This document shows positions 24,844 to 33,712 of a DNA stretch of 64,000 nucleotides, piece by piece (position 1 is the first letter of the stretch; every line of letters begins with the position of its first letter). Source of the stretch: an uncultured Flavobacteriales bacterium (lineage in GTDB: Bacteria; Bacteroidota; Bacteroidia; Flavobacteriales_D; Sanyastnellaceae); assembly GCA_938085425.1 (NCBI GenBank), contig CALKGQ010000014.1, forward strand, positions 1-64,000, in the 5' to 3' direction. The notes beneath the pieces were generated by a model that saw only the letters and a program-made list of their open reading frames with translations, did no database searches and was not told where the DNA came from. The translations under genes and the position numbers were made by a program.

Positions 24844-27623
24844 TGGAGTACCTCGGGGAATGGATCTGGGCGGCCTACGTGGGCCGGTTGCTTGTGGCTT
24901 TGGCCTTCGCCGCGGCCCTTTTGGCCATGGTGTCCTTTGGCCGAGGCAACATCGCACTCGGACGCAAAGCTTTTGTGGCCCACAGTCTGAGCACCCTTGG
25001 AGTCATCGCGCTGATCTTCGTGTTGTTCTTTGGGCACCGCTACGAATTCCAATACATCTGGAAGCACCTCAACAACGAGATGCCCATGCGATTCGTCTTG
25101 AGTGCTTTTTGGGGAGGCCAAGAAGGTGGCTTTTTGCTGTGGATGTTTTGGCACAATGTGCTGGCGCTCTTCATCCTTCGAAGGGCGGATGCTTGGCAGA
25201 GGGAGGTCATGACGGTGCTCAGCGCCATCGAGGCTTTTCTCGGAATCATGCTGCTGGGCATCTACTTTGGTGACTTCCAGCTGGGGCTTGATCCTTTTCT
25301 TTTGCTTCGCGAGGCGCCCAACAACCTAGGGTTGCCATGGACCGCGCGCGCTGACTACCTTACTTCTATACCTCAATTCACTGATGGTCAAGGACTCAAC
25401 CCCCTTCTCCAGAACTATTGGATGACCATTCATCCCCCAACGCTTTTCCTTGGCTTTGCGGCGTGCAGCATCCCGTTTGCTTATGCAGTGGGCGCCTTGT
25501 GGCGACGGGACTTGACCGGTTGGATCAGACCTGTCCTGCCCTGGGCCTTTTTCGCCGTGGGCATCTTGGGTGCAGGCATTCTGATGGGCGGCGCTTGGGC
25601 GTACGAGGCCCTGAGCTTTGGCGGCTTTTGGGCCTGGGATCCTGTGGAGAATTCATCCCTCGTGCCTTGGATGGTCTTGGTGGCTGCAGCCCATCTCTTG
25701 CTGATCAACCGCAACCGTACCAAACCCACAGCACTGTTCTCCACGGTGTACCTGAGTGTATTGGCCTTCTTGCTGGTGCTGTACTCCACCTTCCTGACGA
25801 AGAGTGGCGTCTTGGGGGACACCTCTGTGCACAGCTTTGTCGACAGCGGCATCCTCCCCCAGCTCCTCGCCTATTTGCTCACATTCGTCGCAGTGGCGCA
25901 CCTGATGCTCCTCGAAGACACGGGATCACGCAAAGTTTACGGTGGGCTGGCCTTGGCCAGTTTGGGCGTGGTGGCCTTGGGCCATCCTGCCCTCGGGCTT
26001 TTGGCCTTTCTGGGGGTGATGGGGGCTGCTGCCGTGCGTGCCTTCCGCAAGGAATTCCGCTCAGACGATGCCGAGGATGCCCTTTGGTCCCGTGAATTCT
26101 GGATGTTCGTGGGCTCTTTGCTGCTCGTGCTCGGCGCGATGCACATCACGTGGCAGACGAGCATCCCGGTGTTCAACTTGTTCTTGGAGCCCTTTGCCCC
26201 TTTGCTCTCTTGGGCAGGCGATGCAACAGGCTGGGAGACTTTCCGCGCGTTGGCCCAACACGACTTGGCCCCAGGCACAGACCTCGACCAAACCTACCAC
26301 CTTGTCCAGGTGCCTCTTGCGGTGCTCATCTTCCTGCTCATGGGCCTGGCCCAATGGCTGAAGTACAAGAACAGCGACATCCGCGTGGTGGTGTCCAAGT
26401 TGGCACGTGCTCTGCTGGCCGCAGCAGTGGTGACCGGCATCTTGCTGGTGACCTACCAGTTCAAGCTCCACGAAGTGCCTCGTGTGGCCTTGCTCTTCGC
26501 CACCTTGTTCGCCGCTTTCTCCAATGCCGATTACATCGTCCAAATGTGGAAGGGCAAACTCGACGCCTTGGGCTCTCCCTTGGCACATGTCGGCTTCGCC
26601 TTGACCTTGTTTGGCGCTGTGATTTCCACCGCCCAAAAAGATGTGATCTCCCAAAACCGAATCGGCGACATCAGCACCCTCAACGAAGAGCTGAACAACA
26701 GCACCGACCTTCTTTTGATGGAGGGCGACACTTTGCCCATGGGGCCTTATTTCGTGTCCTACGAAAAACGGCGGTCAGAGGGCATCCACGTCATGTTTGA
26801 CATGGCGTACTTCGAGCGGGCCCCTCGCCCCTACAAGACCGGAGACATCGTTGTGCAGGAGGGCATGGTATGGCAAGCCCTGGACGACCACGAGGCCAGC
26901 CCTGCCTTCGACGACGACGTGGAAAACCACTGGAACTTCCTTCCCTTCCCAACGGAAGCCCAAACCGGGCGTGCCTCGCGCTGGGTCAACGGCACCCCCG
27001 GCGAGGAGGTGTTCCGATTGGCACCTCGGATTCAACTCAACGCACAAATGGGCAACGCCCCGGAGCCCGACACCAAGCACTTCCTCACGCGGGACCTCTA
27101 CACCCACATCAAATGGGGGCGTGTGACGCCGCCCGAGACCGACGAAGAAGGATGGTTGGGAGGACAGTCGCAGGCGTTCGCCGTGGGCGACTCGATGTTC
27201 GTAGGGGGCGTCTTGATGACCATAGACAGCCTGCGCGTGATCGGCGACGAGGAAAGGCCTGCACGTGGCTTGTTGGACGACGACTTGGCCTTGGCCGCAT
27301 GCCTCGGCTTGCGTCGTGGACGGACCGTGGAGGTCCACGACCCCTTGTACATCGTGCGCGGAAGCACCGTGGTGCCCGACCTCTATGAGGCAGAAGGCTG
27401 GGGACTTCGCTTCAGGGTCGAGAAGTTTGACCCAGAGTCCGAGTCGTTGGAAATGACCGTTTGGGAACACGAAAGTGTGCGCCGCGACTTCGTGGTCATG
27501 CAAGCCGTGATCTTCCCTCAAATCAATTGGCTCTGGCTGGGCTGTTTGCTCATGACCCTCGGGTCTTTTCTCGCGGTTCGATTCCGCATCCGCCAAGGCG
27601 CAAGAACCCGCCGCCATGGCTAA
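24843..27623 (+). CDS. ccmF: Cytochrome c haem lyase CcmF (CcsA/CcmF family)
   Basis: 926-residue polytopic membrane protein that ligates haem to apocytochrome c. The WWD-domain motif GGFWAWDPVENSSL lies near residue 265, flanked by conserved His-bearing helices. About a dozen hydrophobic segments fill residues 1-620, followed by a large periplasmic domain (about 640-880) and a terminal membrane helix. The start is ATG 24843, overlapping the ccmE stop; the family starts with just such a short membrane-proximal N-terminus. Eight bases at the 3' end overlap the DUF2520 gene. Confidence 0.92.
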   Translation: MEYLGEWIWAAYVGRLLVALAFAAALLAMVSFGRGNIALGRKAFVAHSLSTLGVIALIFVLFFGHRYEFQYIWKHLNNEMPMRFVLSAFWGGQEGGFLLWMFWHNVLALFILRRADAWQREVMTVLSAIEAFLGIMLLGIYFGDFQLGLDPFLLLREAPNNLGLPWTARADYLTSIPQFTDGQGLNPLLQNYWMTIHPPTLFLGFAACSIPFAYAVGALWRRDLTGWIRPVLPWAFFAVGILGAGILMGGAWAYEALSFGGFWAWDPVENSSLVPWMVLVAAAHLLLINRNRTKPTALFSTVYLSVLAFLLVLYSTFLTKSGVLGDTSVHSFVDSGILPQLLAYLLTFVAVAHLMLLEDTGSRKVYGGLALASLGVVALGHPALGLLAFLGVMGAAAVRAFRKEFRSDDAEDALWSREFWMFVGSLLLVLGAMHITWQTSIPVFNLFLEPFAPLLSWAGDATGWETFRALAQHDLAPGTDLDQTYHLVQVPLAVLIFLLMGLAQWLKYKNSDIRVVVSKLARALLAAAVVTGILLVTYQFKLHEVPRVALLFATLFAAFSNADYIVQMWKGKLDALGSPLAHVGFALTLFGAVISTAQKDVISQNRIGDISTLNEELNNSTDLLLMEGDTLPMGPYFVSYEKRRSEGIHVMFDMAYFERAPRPYKTGDIVVQEGMVWQALDDHEASPAFDDDVENHWNFLPFPTEAQTGRASRWVNGTPGEEVFRLAPRIQLNAQMGNAPEPDTKHFLTRDLYTHIKWGRVTPPETDEEGWLGGQSQAFAVGDSMFVGGVLMTIDSLRVIGDEERPARGLLDDDLALAACLGLRRGRTVEVHDPLYIVRGSTVVPDLYEAEGWGLRFRVEKFDPESESLEMTVWEHESVRRDFVVMQAVIFPQINWLWLGCLLMTLGSFLAVRFRIRQGARTRRHG

Positions 27624-28407
27624 GCACCGCATCGTTTTGGTGGGGGCTGGACAGGTGTCCTCCGAATTGGGACCGGCTTGGCAACGCGGTGGGCACGAAT
27701 TGTTGCACGTGGTCAGCCGCACGGACGACTCTGCGCGCCCCTTGGGCGAACTTCTAGGTTGCCCATGGTCGACCAACCTCTCCGAAGCGGCAGGCGCATT
27801 GGCCGACGCCCAAGTCGTGGTTGTGGCCGTCACCGATGCCATCATTCCAGAGGTGGCCGACGCCATCTCTGACATGGTCGCAGCCGACTGCACCTTGGTC
27901 CACCTCTCTGGTGCGACTTCCCTGGACCACCTGCGCGCGCCTGCGGCTGTGGTATGGCCTGTACGCAGTTTCAACGCCAAAGCCCACTCCGTGCCTTTGG
28001 CCCAAACGCCCACGGTCCTTGAGGCCACAAGCGACGCGGCAATGCGCGTGGCCCACGACCTGGCAGGCGCATGGTCGGGCCGTGTCACAGAGGCCACTGG
28101 GGACCAACGCACTGCAGCGCACCTCGCGGCCGTCATGGCCGACAATTACGCCAACCACATGCTGGCAGAGGCCCAGCATGTCTTGTCCCAACGTCAATTG
28201 CCCACGGATCTCCTGCGCAACCTCGTCCACGGATTGACCCAAGGCGGACTTCAAGGCGACGCCAGAGAACGGCAAACTGGCCCCGCCAAGCGCGGAGACG
28301 AGGCCACGTTGGCTCGGCACCGCGCCTTGCTTCCAGAAGACATGCGGGCCTTGTACGACACCCTCGCGAAACACATTGCCTCGCGCCACAACCCACCATC
28401 CACCTGA
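27616..28407 (+). CDS. Rossmann-like/DUF2520 dehydrogenase-type protein
   Basis: 263 residues. The N-terminal Rossmann domain (about 4-125) has the dinucleotide-binding VLVGAGQVSSELGPAW motif. The C-terminal helical DUF2520 domain (about 135-250) includes HLAAVMADNYANHMLAEA. This resembles 6-phosphogluconate/pyrroline-5-carboxylate reductase-type oxidoreductases, but the family's substrate is unknown. In Bacteroidota DUF2520 genes commonly precede a KdsC-type phosphatase, as here (8 bp spacing). It overlaps ccmF by 8 bp. Confidence 0.85.
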   Translation: MAKHRIVLVGAGQVSSELGPAWQRGGHELLHVVSRTDDSARPLGELLGCPWSTNLSEAAGALADAQVVVVAVTDAIIPEVADAISDMVAADCTLVHLSGATSLDHLRAPAAVVWPVRSFNAKAHSVPLAQTPTVLEATSDAAMRVAHDLAGAWSGRVTEATGDQRTAAHLAAVMADNYANHMLAEAQHVLSQRQLPTDLLRNLVHGLTQGGLQGDARERQTGPAKRGDEATLARHRALLPEDMRALYDTLAKHIASRHNPPST

Positions 28408-28415
28408 ACGCCAAC

Positions 28416-28934
28416 ATGAATTACAAGACTCAACTTTCCAAAATTGAACTCTTTGCCTTCGACTACGACGGCGTGTTCACCAACGGCACGGTATGGCTCA
28501 TGCCCGACGGAAGCATGGCGCGCTCCGCGTCTGCCCGCGATGGTTTCGCAGTGCAATGGGCCGTCAAGCAAGGCCTTCAATTGGCCGTGGTTTCCGGAGG
28601 AAAGGAAGAGCCTGTGAAATGGCGCATGGAAGGACTCGGGGTGAAAGAAGTGCATTTGGGAGCTGCCGACAAGTTGGCCCATTTGACAGCCATTGCGGGG
28701 CGCATGGGCATTGGGTTGGACCAAGTGGCGTACATGGGCGACGACTTGCCCGACTTGATGGCGTTGAAGGCTGTGGGCTTGAGCTGCTGTCCGCACGATG
28801 CCGTGCCTGAGGTGCGGGACGCCGTGGATTGGGTGGCCCCTGAAGCAGGCGGCCAAGGTTGTGTGAGAAACTTGCTGGAACAGGCCATGAAACTCCGTGG
28901 GTTGTGGTCCAGCAACGACGGACACCGTTGGTAA
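28416..28934 (+). CDS. kdsC: KdsC-type HAD phosphatase (3-deoxy-manno-octulosonate 8-phosphatase)
   Basis: 172 residues, typical KdsC length with no cap domain. HAD motifs are FDYDGVFTNGTVW (motif I, nucleophile Asp), VVSGGKEEP (motif II) and the MGDDLPDLMAL loop (motif III). Hydrolyses KDO-8-phosphate for lipopolysaccharide core synthesis. The frame is open well upstream, but ATG 28416 places motif I at the usual distance from the start and fits the spacing after the DUF2520 stop. A different sugar-phosphate substrate cannot be excluded. Confidence 0.85.
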   Translation: MNYKTQLSKIELFAFDYDGVFTNGTVWLMPDGSMARSASARDGFAVQWAVKQGLQLAVVSGGKEEPVKWRMEGLGVKEVHLGAADKLAHLTAIAGRMGIGLDQVAYMGDDLPDLMALKAVGLSCCPHDAVPEVRDAVDWVAPEAGGQGCVRNLLEQAMKLRGLWSSNDGHRW

Positions 28935-28963
28935 CTCGGCGACTCTCCAGCCCCCTCATTCCC

Positions 28964-28971
28964 TAACTTCG
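28964..28971 (+). promoter_or_regulatory. -7 box (TAACTTCG) before yidC
   Basis: TAACTTCG ends seven bases before the yidC ATG at 28979, in the 44-bp spacer after kdsC. A transcript from here would have a leader of only a few bases. Confidence 0.45.
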
Positions 28972-28978
28972 CGCACTC

Positions 28979-30871
28979 ATGGATCGCAACACATTGACTG
29001 GCCTGGTGCTGATGATGCTCCTCCTTTTGGGGTACCAATGGTACATGGCCCCCTCTGAGGAGGAAATCGCCGCTTGGGAAGCACAAGAAAAAGCCGCCCT
29101 TGCGGCAGCAGACAGCCTCTCTCAAGCAGCCTATTTGGAAGCCGAAGCCCAACAAACTTCCGTCGCCGCCATGCAAGCGGGCGACGACGAGGCCATCGCA
29201 GGTGATTCCAGTGCCGCACTCGATGCCGAGTTGCGACGCCGGTACGGCTTGTTTGGACCTGGTGTGATGGGCACCGACCGCGATGTGGTCATGCAGAACG
29301 ACCAAGTGCGGGTGACCTTCAATACACGTGGAGGATTGCCTGTGGCCGCCACCCTGAACGATGGGTACACGCGATACGGTTCCGATGAGCCCGTGAGCCT
29401 TTGGGTCCGCGAAGCCTCGGAGATGGACGTCTCATGGGAGGTGCCGGGTGTGGGACGTGTCGGGTTCAACGACCTGCACTTCGCGCCGATCTCCGAAGGG
29501 CCTCAACAAGTGGTGATGGAATCCCGTTTGGGCGCCAACCGGGCGATCCGTTTGGTCCATCGCCTGGAAGGCTACCAAGTGTTCACGGACATCTCTTTTG
29601 TGGGGGTCGACTCAGCGACGGAGAGCGACCGAACCTTCACCTGGAGTGCCCTTGGACAACGCAACGAGAAGGGCCTTGCGTGGGAACGCCAACACAGCGC
29701 CATTTACTACCTCGAATTGGGCGAAGAGCGGGATTACCTGTCCGATGGTCAAGAAAAGGAAGAAACCCTCGAGTCGGAGCTCTCGTGGATGGCCTTCAAG
29801 CAAAACTACTTCTCGGCCATGGTCAGCAGCCCCCAGCCTTTTGCGGCAGGAGGCCAAATCGCCAACGTATTGCCTGAAGAGGACACGACCTATGTGATGG
29901 GGTACCGGGCGGCCTTGCCCTACGACGGCCAACCACTTCACTTCTACTTTGGCCCCAACGACTTGGATGAACTGGAGGCCACAGGACTCGAAGAAGCTGG
30001 ACGCATCATCGATTACGGCTGGTGGATCTTTGGCTGGGTCAACCGAAATGTGATCCTCAACGTTTATGGATTTGTCGCCAAATACATTGGCAACATGGGG
30101 CTCATCATCCTCGTTCTGACTTTGGTCATCAAGAGTGCCCTCTTCCCTGTCACTTGGAAGAACTACATGAGTTCCGCCAAGATGAGGCTTCTGCGTCCCG
30201 AGCTCAACGAGATCAACGACAGGCTCAAGGACGACTCCATGGAGCGCCAAAAGGAGACCATGGAGCTTTACAGGAAAACAGGTGTGAGCCCCATGGCAGG
30301 ATGCATCCCGGGGCTGCTCCAGATGCCCATCCTGTACGCCATGTTCCGCTTCTTCCCGTCCAACATCGACTTGCGTGGACAGTCCTTCCTTTGGGCCGAT
30401 GACCTCGGGGCCTTCGACAGCATCCTCAACTTGCCATTCAACATTCCGTTTTACGGCGCGCACGTCAGTGGTTTCACGTTGCTTATGGCCAGCTCCATGT
30501 TCATCTACATGCGGATGACCATGGCCAACCAAAGCATGCCCACACAACCGGGCATGCCGGACATGAAGACGATCCAGACGATCATGCCCTTTACCATGCT
30601 CTTCTTCTTCAACGGGTTTGCGTCCGGCTTGAGCATGTACTACTTCACCGCCAACGTGGTGAGCATTGGGCAAATGTTGACCATCAAGCGCTTCTTCATC
30701 AACGAAGAAAAAATCAAGGCCAAACTCGACGACAACCGCTCCAAGGCAGGTGCGCGCAAGAAGCCCAGCTTCATGGAACGCCTGCAAGAAGCCGCCAAGG
30801 AGCAAGAGAAAAAGCAAAAGGAAATGGAGCGCAAGAAGAACGATTCTCGCGCCAAGCGGAAGAAGAAATGA
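28979..30871 (+). CDS. yidC: Membrane protein insertase YidC
   Basis: 630 residues. An N-terminal membrane helix (about 5-22) precedes a large periplasmic beta-sandwich (about 60-340). The conserved insertase core of five helices (about 350-570) begins WWIFGWVNRNVILNVYGFVAK and contains GNMGLIILVLTLVIKSALFPVT and the long cytoplasmic helical hairpin. The tail is strongly basic (about 585-630), as in YidC proteins that contact the ribosome. It inserts membrane proteins alone or with SecYEG. The stop overlaps the next gene's ATG by 4 bp. Confidence 0.96.
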   Translation: MDRNTLTGLVLMMLLLLGYQWYMAPSEEEIAAWEAQEKAALAAADSLSQAAYLEAEAQQTSVAAMQAGDDEAIAGDSSAALDAELRRRYGLFGPGVMGTDRDVVMQNDQVRVTFNTRGGLPVAATLNDGYTRYGSDEPVSLWVREASEMDVSWEVPGVGRVGFNDLHFAPISEGPQQVVMESRLGANRAIRLVHRLEGYQVFTDISFVGVDSATESDRTFTWSALGQRNEKGLAWERQHSAIYYLELGEERDYLSDGQEKEETLESELSWMAFKQNYFSAMVSSPQPFAAGGQIANVLPEEDTTYVMGYRAALPYDGQPLHFYFGPNDLDELEATGLEEAGRIIDYGWWIFGWVNRNVILNVYGFVAKYIGNMGLIILVLTLVIKSALFPVTWKNYMSSAKMRLLRPELNEINDRLKDDSMERQKETMELYRKTGVSPMAGCIPGLLQMPILYAMFRFFPSNIDLRGQSFLWADDLGAFDSILNLPFNIPFYGAHVSGFTLLMASSMFIYMRMTMANQSMPTQPGMPDMKTIQTIMPFTMLFFFNGFASGLSMYYFTANVVSIGQMLTIKRFFINEEKIKAKLDDNRSKAGARKKPSFMERLQEAAKEQEKKQKEMERKKNDSRAKRKKK

Positions 30872-31377
30872 CGTCGAACACCTCCCCCATTTGGTTCCTT
30901 TTCGCTGCGATGGCCCTGGGCCTTGCCGCTTGCCAAGGATCGAGCGATGCCATGCAGACCGAGGCCTCTGGTGCCGAAGTGGGCGTCATGGTGGGGCTGC
31001 AGCGCACGGCATGCTTTGGACGCTGCCCGGTGTACGAGTTGTCCGTGCTGAGCAACGGCCAGGCTTCTCTCCGCGTGGAACGCTTTTGCGACGAGGCCTT
31101 TGGCCGTTCGTTGTCCGAGGGCATGCACCATGCCCAAGTCGACATGGGCATTTGGCGAAAATTGATTGTGGACGAGGCCAAAAGCATGGGCTTCGACACC
31201 TTGGCCTCACGATACGACGATCCCAAAGTCATGGACCTCCCTGCCAACATCGTGACGGTGGACGGCAAGACGGTTTGGAACCGTTACGGAGGGCCCAACT
31301 TGACCCCATTGTACACCCGCATCGAGCGCTTGGTGGGATCCACCGACTGGGTGGCTTCTCCACAAACAGCGCGATGA
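30868..31377 (+). CDS. DUF6438 lipoprotein
   Basis: 169 residues with a lipoprotein signal; LAAC places the lipidated Cys at 22. The DUF6438 signature follows: RTACFGRCPVYELSVLSNGQ (about 46-65), with the conserved cysteine pair and tyrosine. No function is established for the family. Translational coupling to yidC (ATGA overlap) is probably only transcriptional economy. Confidence 0.8.
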   Translation: MTSNTSPIWFLFAAMALGLAACQGSSDAMQTEASGAEVGVMVGLQRTACFGRCPVYELSVLSNGQASLRVERFCDEAFGRSLSEGMHHAQVDMGIWRKLIVDEAKSMGFDTLASRYDDPKVMDLPANIVTVDGKTVWNRYGGPNLTPLYTRIERLVGSTDWVASPQTAR

Positions 31378-31417
31378 TGCCCTTCTTTGAATTCAAAAAA
31401 CCCAACCACGGATTGAC

Positions 31418-33631
31418 ATGAAACGATTCACCACCCTTGGAGCCCTTTTGATGCTCCTCTTTTCAACTGCACGTGCCGACGAAGGCATGTGGTTGCTTCA
31501 CATGTTGCAACGCATCAACGAGGCCAACATGCAAGAGTCGGGCCTGCGCTTGAGCGCCCAAGACATCTACGACATCAACAACGCCTCCTTGAAAGACGCC
31601 ATCGTGCGTTTGAACGGCGGCAGTTGTACCGCAGAAGTCATCTCGTCGCAGGGATTGGTCTTGACCAACCACCACTGTGCCTATGGTGCCATCCAAAGCT
31701 TCAGCACCCCAGAGAACGACTACTTGACCGATGGGTTTTGGGCCAAAAGCAAGGACCAAGAAATGCACATCGACGATTTCTACGTGAGCTTCTTGGACCG
31801 CATTGACGACGTCACAGAACGCGTTTTGGCCAAGGTCAATGACGGCATGTCGGAAACAGACCGCGCTGCGGCCGTCCAGGCTGAGCTCGAGGCGATCCGC
31901 ACAGAATTCCAAGCGGCAGACAGCACCTTGAACTACGACATGAAGGCCATGTACTACGGCAACGAGTACTACGTCTTCTCGTACCGTGACTACAACGATG
32001 TGCGCCTTGTCGCGGCCCCGCCAGAAAGCGTGGGCAAGTACGGAGGCGACACCGACAACTGGATGTGGCCCCGCCACACAGGTGACTTCAGCATGATCCG
32101 CATCTACGCCGATGCAGACAACAACCCCGCAGCGTACAGCGAAGACAATGTCCCCTACACCCCCAAACGTCACCTGAACATCAGCATGGACGGCGTGGCG
32201 CAAGGCGACTTCACCATGATCATGGGCTACCCAGGAAGCACCGACCGCTTCTTGAGCAGCTGGGGCGTGGAACAGGCCATCGATCTTTACAACCCTTCCG
32301 TGGTGGAGTGCCGCGATTTGAAGTTGAAGACCATGAAGGGCCACATGGACGCCGACAAGGCCGTGCGCATCAAGTACGCCGCCAAGTACGCCCAGACCGC
32401 CAACTACTGGAAATACTACATCGGACAGACCAAAGGGTTGAAGCGACTGGAAGTCCAGCTACAAAAGCAAAAAATCGAGGCGCTCTTCGACCGTTGGGCC
32501 ACCAGCGATGCAGAACGCGAAGCCACGTATGGAAACGCGTTGGGATTGATTGAATCCTACTACGCTGAGACCGATGCCACCGTGCGCGGCGGGGTGTACG
32601 CCCTGGAAGCCGGATTGATCGGCAGCGACATTGTGTTGTTTGGACTGCGTGTGGGCTTCCGCGGGGCTGGACTCTTCGCAGAAGATCCCAACCAGGTGAT
32701 GGCCACCAAAGGGCTGTTGCAAGGATTGGCCGATGCACACTTCAAGGATTACGACCAAGACACCGACCGCGAGTTGTTTGTGAAGATGATGACCAAGTAC
32801 CGCGACGACATCGATCCGGACCAATGGCCGTCTGAATTCCAAACGGTGCAGGACAAGTACAAAGGTGACTTTGAAGCCTATGCAGAGAAAATCTACACCA
32901 AGTCCCCATTGCGCAGCGCAGAGGCCTTCGCCGCGTTCTTGGAAAACCCCAAGGAAAAAACCTTCGACAAGGACATGGCCATCGCCATGGCGATGAGTGT
33001 CTACGAGCGCTACAGCCAAGGAACCTCACCAGAAGTTCAAGAAAAATTCGACCGCGGATACCGATTGTTTGTACGCGGACTGAGGGAGTTGATGCCCAAC
33101 AAGGCCTTCTACCCCGATGCGAACAGCACCATGCGTTTGACCTATGGACCCGTGGGCGACTACACCCCTGCCGACGCGGTGCAGTACGACTTCGTGACCA
33201 CCGCCAATGGCATCCTGGAAAAGAAGGACAACAGCAACCCCGAGTTTGTCGTCCCCGAGCGCCTCGAGCAACTCATCAAGGCACGGGACTTTGGCCCCTA
33301 CGCAAACGAGGATGGCGAGTTGGTGGTGTGTTTCATCCACGGCACCGACATCACTGGCGGCAACTCTGGAAGTCCCGTGATGAACGCCAATGGCGACCTG
33401 ATTGGCCTCGCCTTTGACGGCAACTGGGAGGCCATGAGCGGCGACATCGCCTTCGAGCACCAGCTCCAGCGCACCATCTCGGTCGACATCCGGTACGTGA
33501 TGTGGATCCTCGACAAGTATGCAGGATGCACCAACCTCATCGAGGAGATGGACTTCGTCTATGCCTCAGAGGAAGTGGCCGATCCAGCCAATGCAGAGCC
33601 ACAGCTCAGCGACCCGATGGGCGGCAAATAA
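31418..33631 (+). CDS. S46 family dipeptidyl-peptidase (DPP7/DPP11 type)
   Basis: 737 residues with a signal peptide (about 1-20, ending ARA-DEGMW, the classic S46 mature start). The catalytic triad is visible: His85 in TNHHC, Asp223 in WPRHTGDF and Ser650 in ITGGNSGSP. Periplasmic S46 enzymes release dipeptides from peptide N-termini and feed amino-acid catabolism. The residue 18 positions after the catalytic Ser, which is Arg in Asp/Glu-specific DPP11, is Gly here (FDGNWEA). This favours DPP7-like specificity for hydrophobic P1 residues. A terminator shared with the convergent ppc follows. Confidence 0.95.
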   Translation: MKRFTTLGALLMLLFSTARADEGMWLLHMLQRINEANMQESGLRLSAQDIYDINNASLKDAIVRLNGGSCTAEVISSQGLVLTNHHCAYGAIQSFSTPENDYLTDGFWAKSKDQEMHIDDFYVSFLDRIDDVTERVLAKVNDGMSETDRAAAVQAELEAIRTEFQAADSTLNYDMKAMYYGNEYYVFSYRDYNDVRLVAAPPESVGKYGGDTDNWMWPRHTGDFSMIRIYADADNNPAAYSEDNVPYTPKRHLNISMDGVAQGDFTMIMGYPGSTDRFLSSWGVEQAIDLYNPSVVECRDLKLKTMKGHMDADKAVRIKYAAKYAQTANYWKYYIGQTKGLKRLEVQLQKQKIEALFDRWATSDAEREATYGNALGLIESYYAETDATVRGGVYALEAGLIGSDIVLFGLRVGFRGAGLFAEDPNQVMATKGLLQGLADAHFKDYDQDTDRELFVKMMTKYRDDIDPDQWPSEFQTVQDKYKGDFEAYAEKIYTKSPLRSAEAFAAFLENPKEKTFDKDMAIAMAMSVYERYSQGTSPEVQEKFDRGYRLFVRGLRELMPNKAFYPDANSTMRLTYGPVGDYTPADAVQYDFVTTANGILEKKDNSNPEFVVPERLEQLIKARDFGPYANEDGELVVCFIHGTDITGGNSGSPVMNANGDLIGLAFDGNWEAMSGDIAFEHQLQRTISVDIRYVMWILDKYAGCTNLIEEMDFVYASEEVADPANAEPQLSDPMGGK

Positions 33632-33649
33632 GGCTCCCCTAGGAAACGG

Positions 33650-33688
33650 AAAACCCCGACCGAGGTTCAAGCCTGGTCGGGGTTTTTT
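33650..33688 (+). terminator. Bidirectional terminator between S46 peptidase and ppc
   Basis: AAAACCCCGACC (33650-33661) pairs with GGTCGGGGTTTT (33675-33686) around a 13-base loop, with a T-run to 33688. It serves the convergent plus- and minus-strand genes. Confidence 0.9.
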
Positions 33689-33712
33689 GTTGAAGTTCTT
33701 TTTGCGACGTGC

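Noticed and set aside
26775-28145. 456-codon minus-strand open frame over ccmF and DUF2520
   Set aside because: No motif; antisense to two genes with firm family matches.
29612-30817. 401-codon minus-strand frame within yidC
   Set aside because: Antisense shadow; yidC insertase helices are unmistakable on the plus strand.
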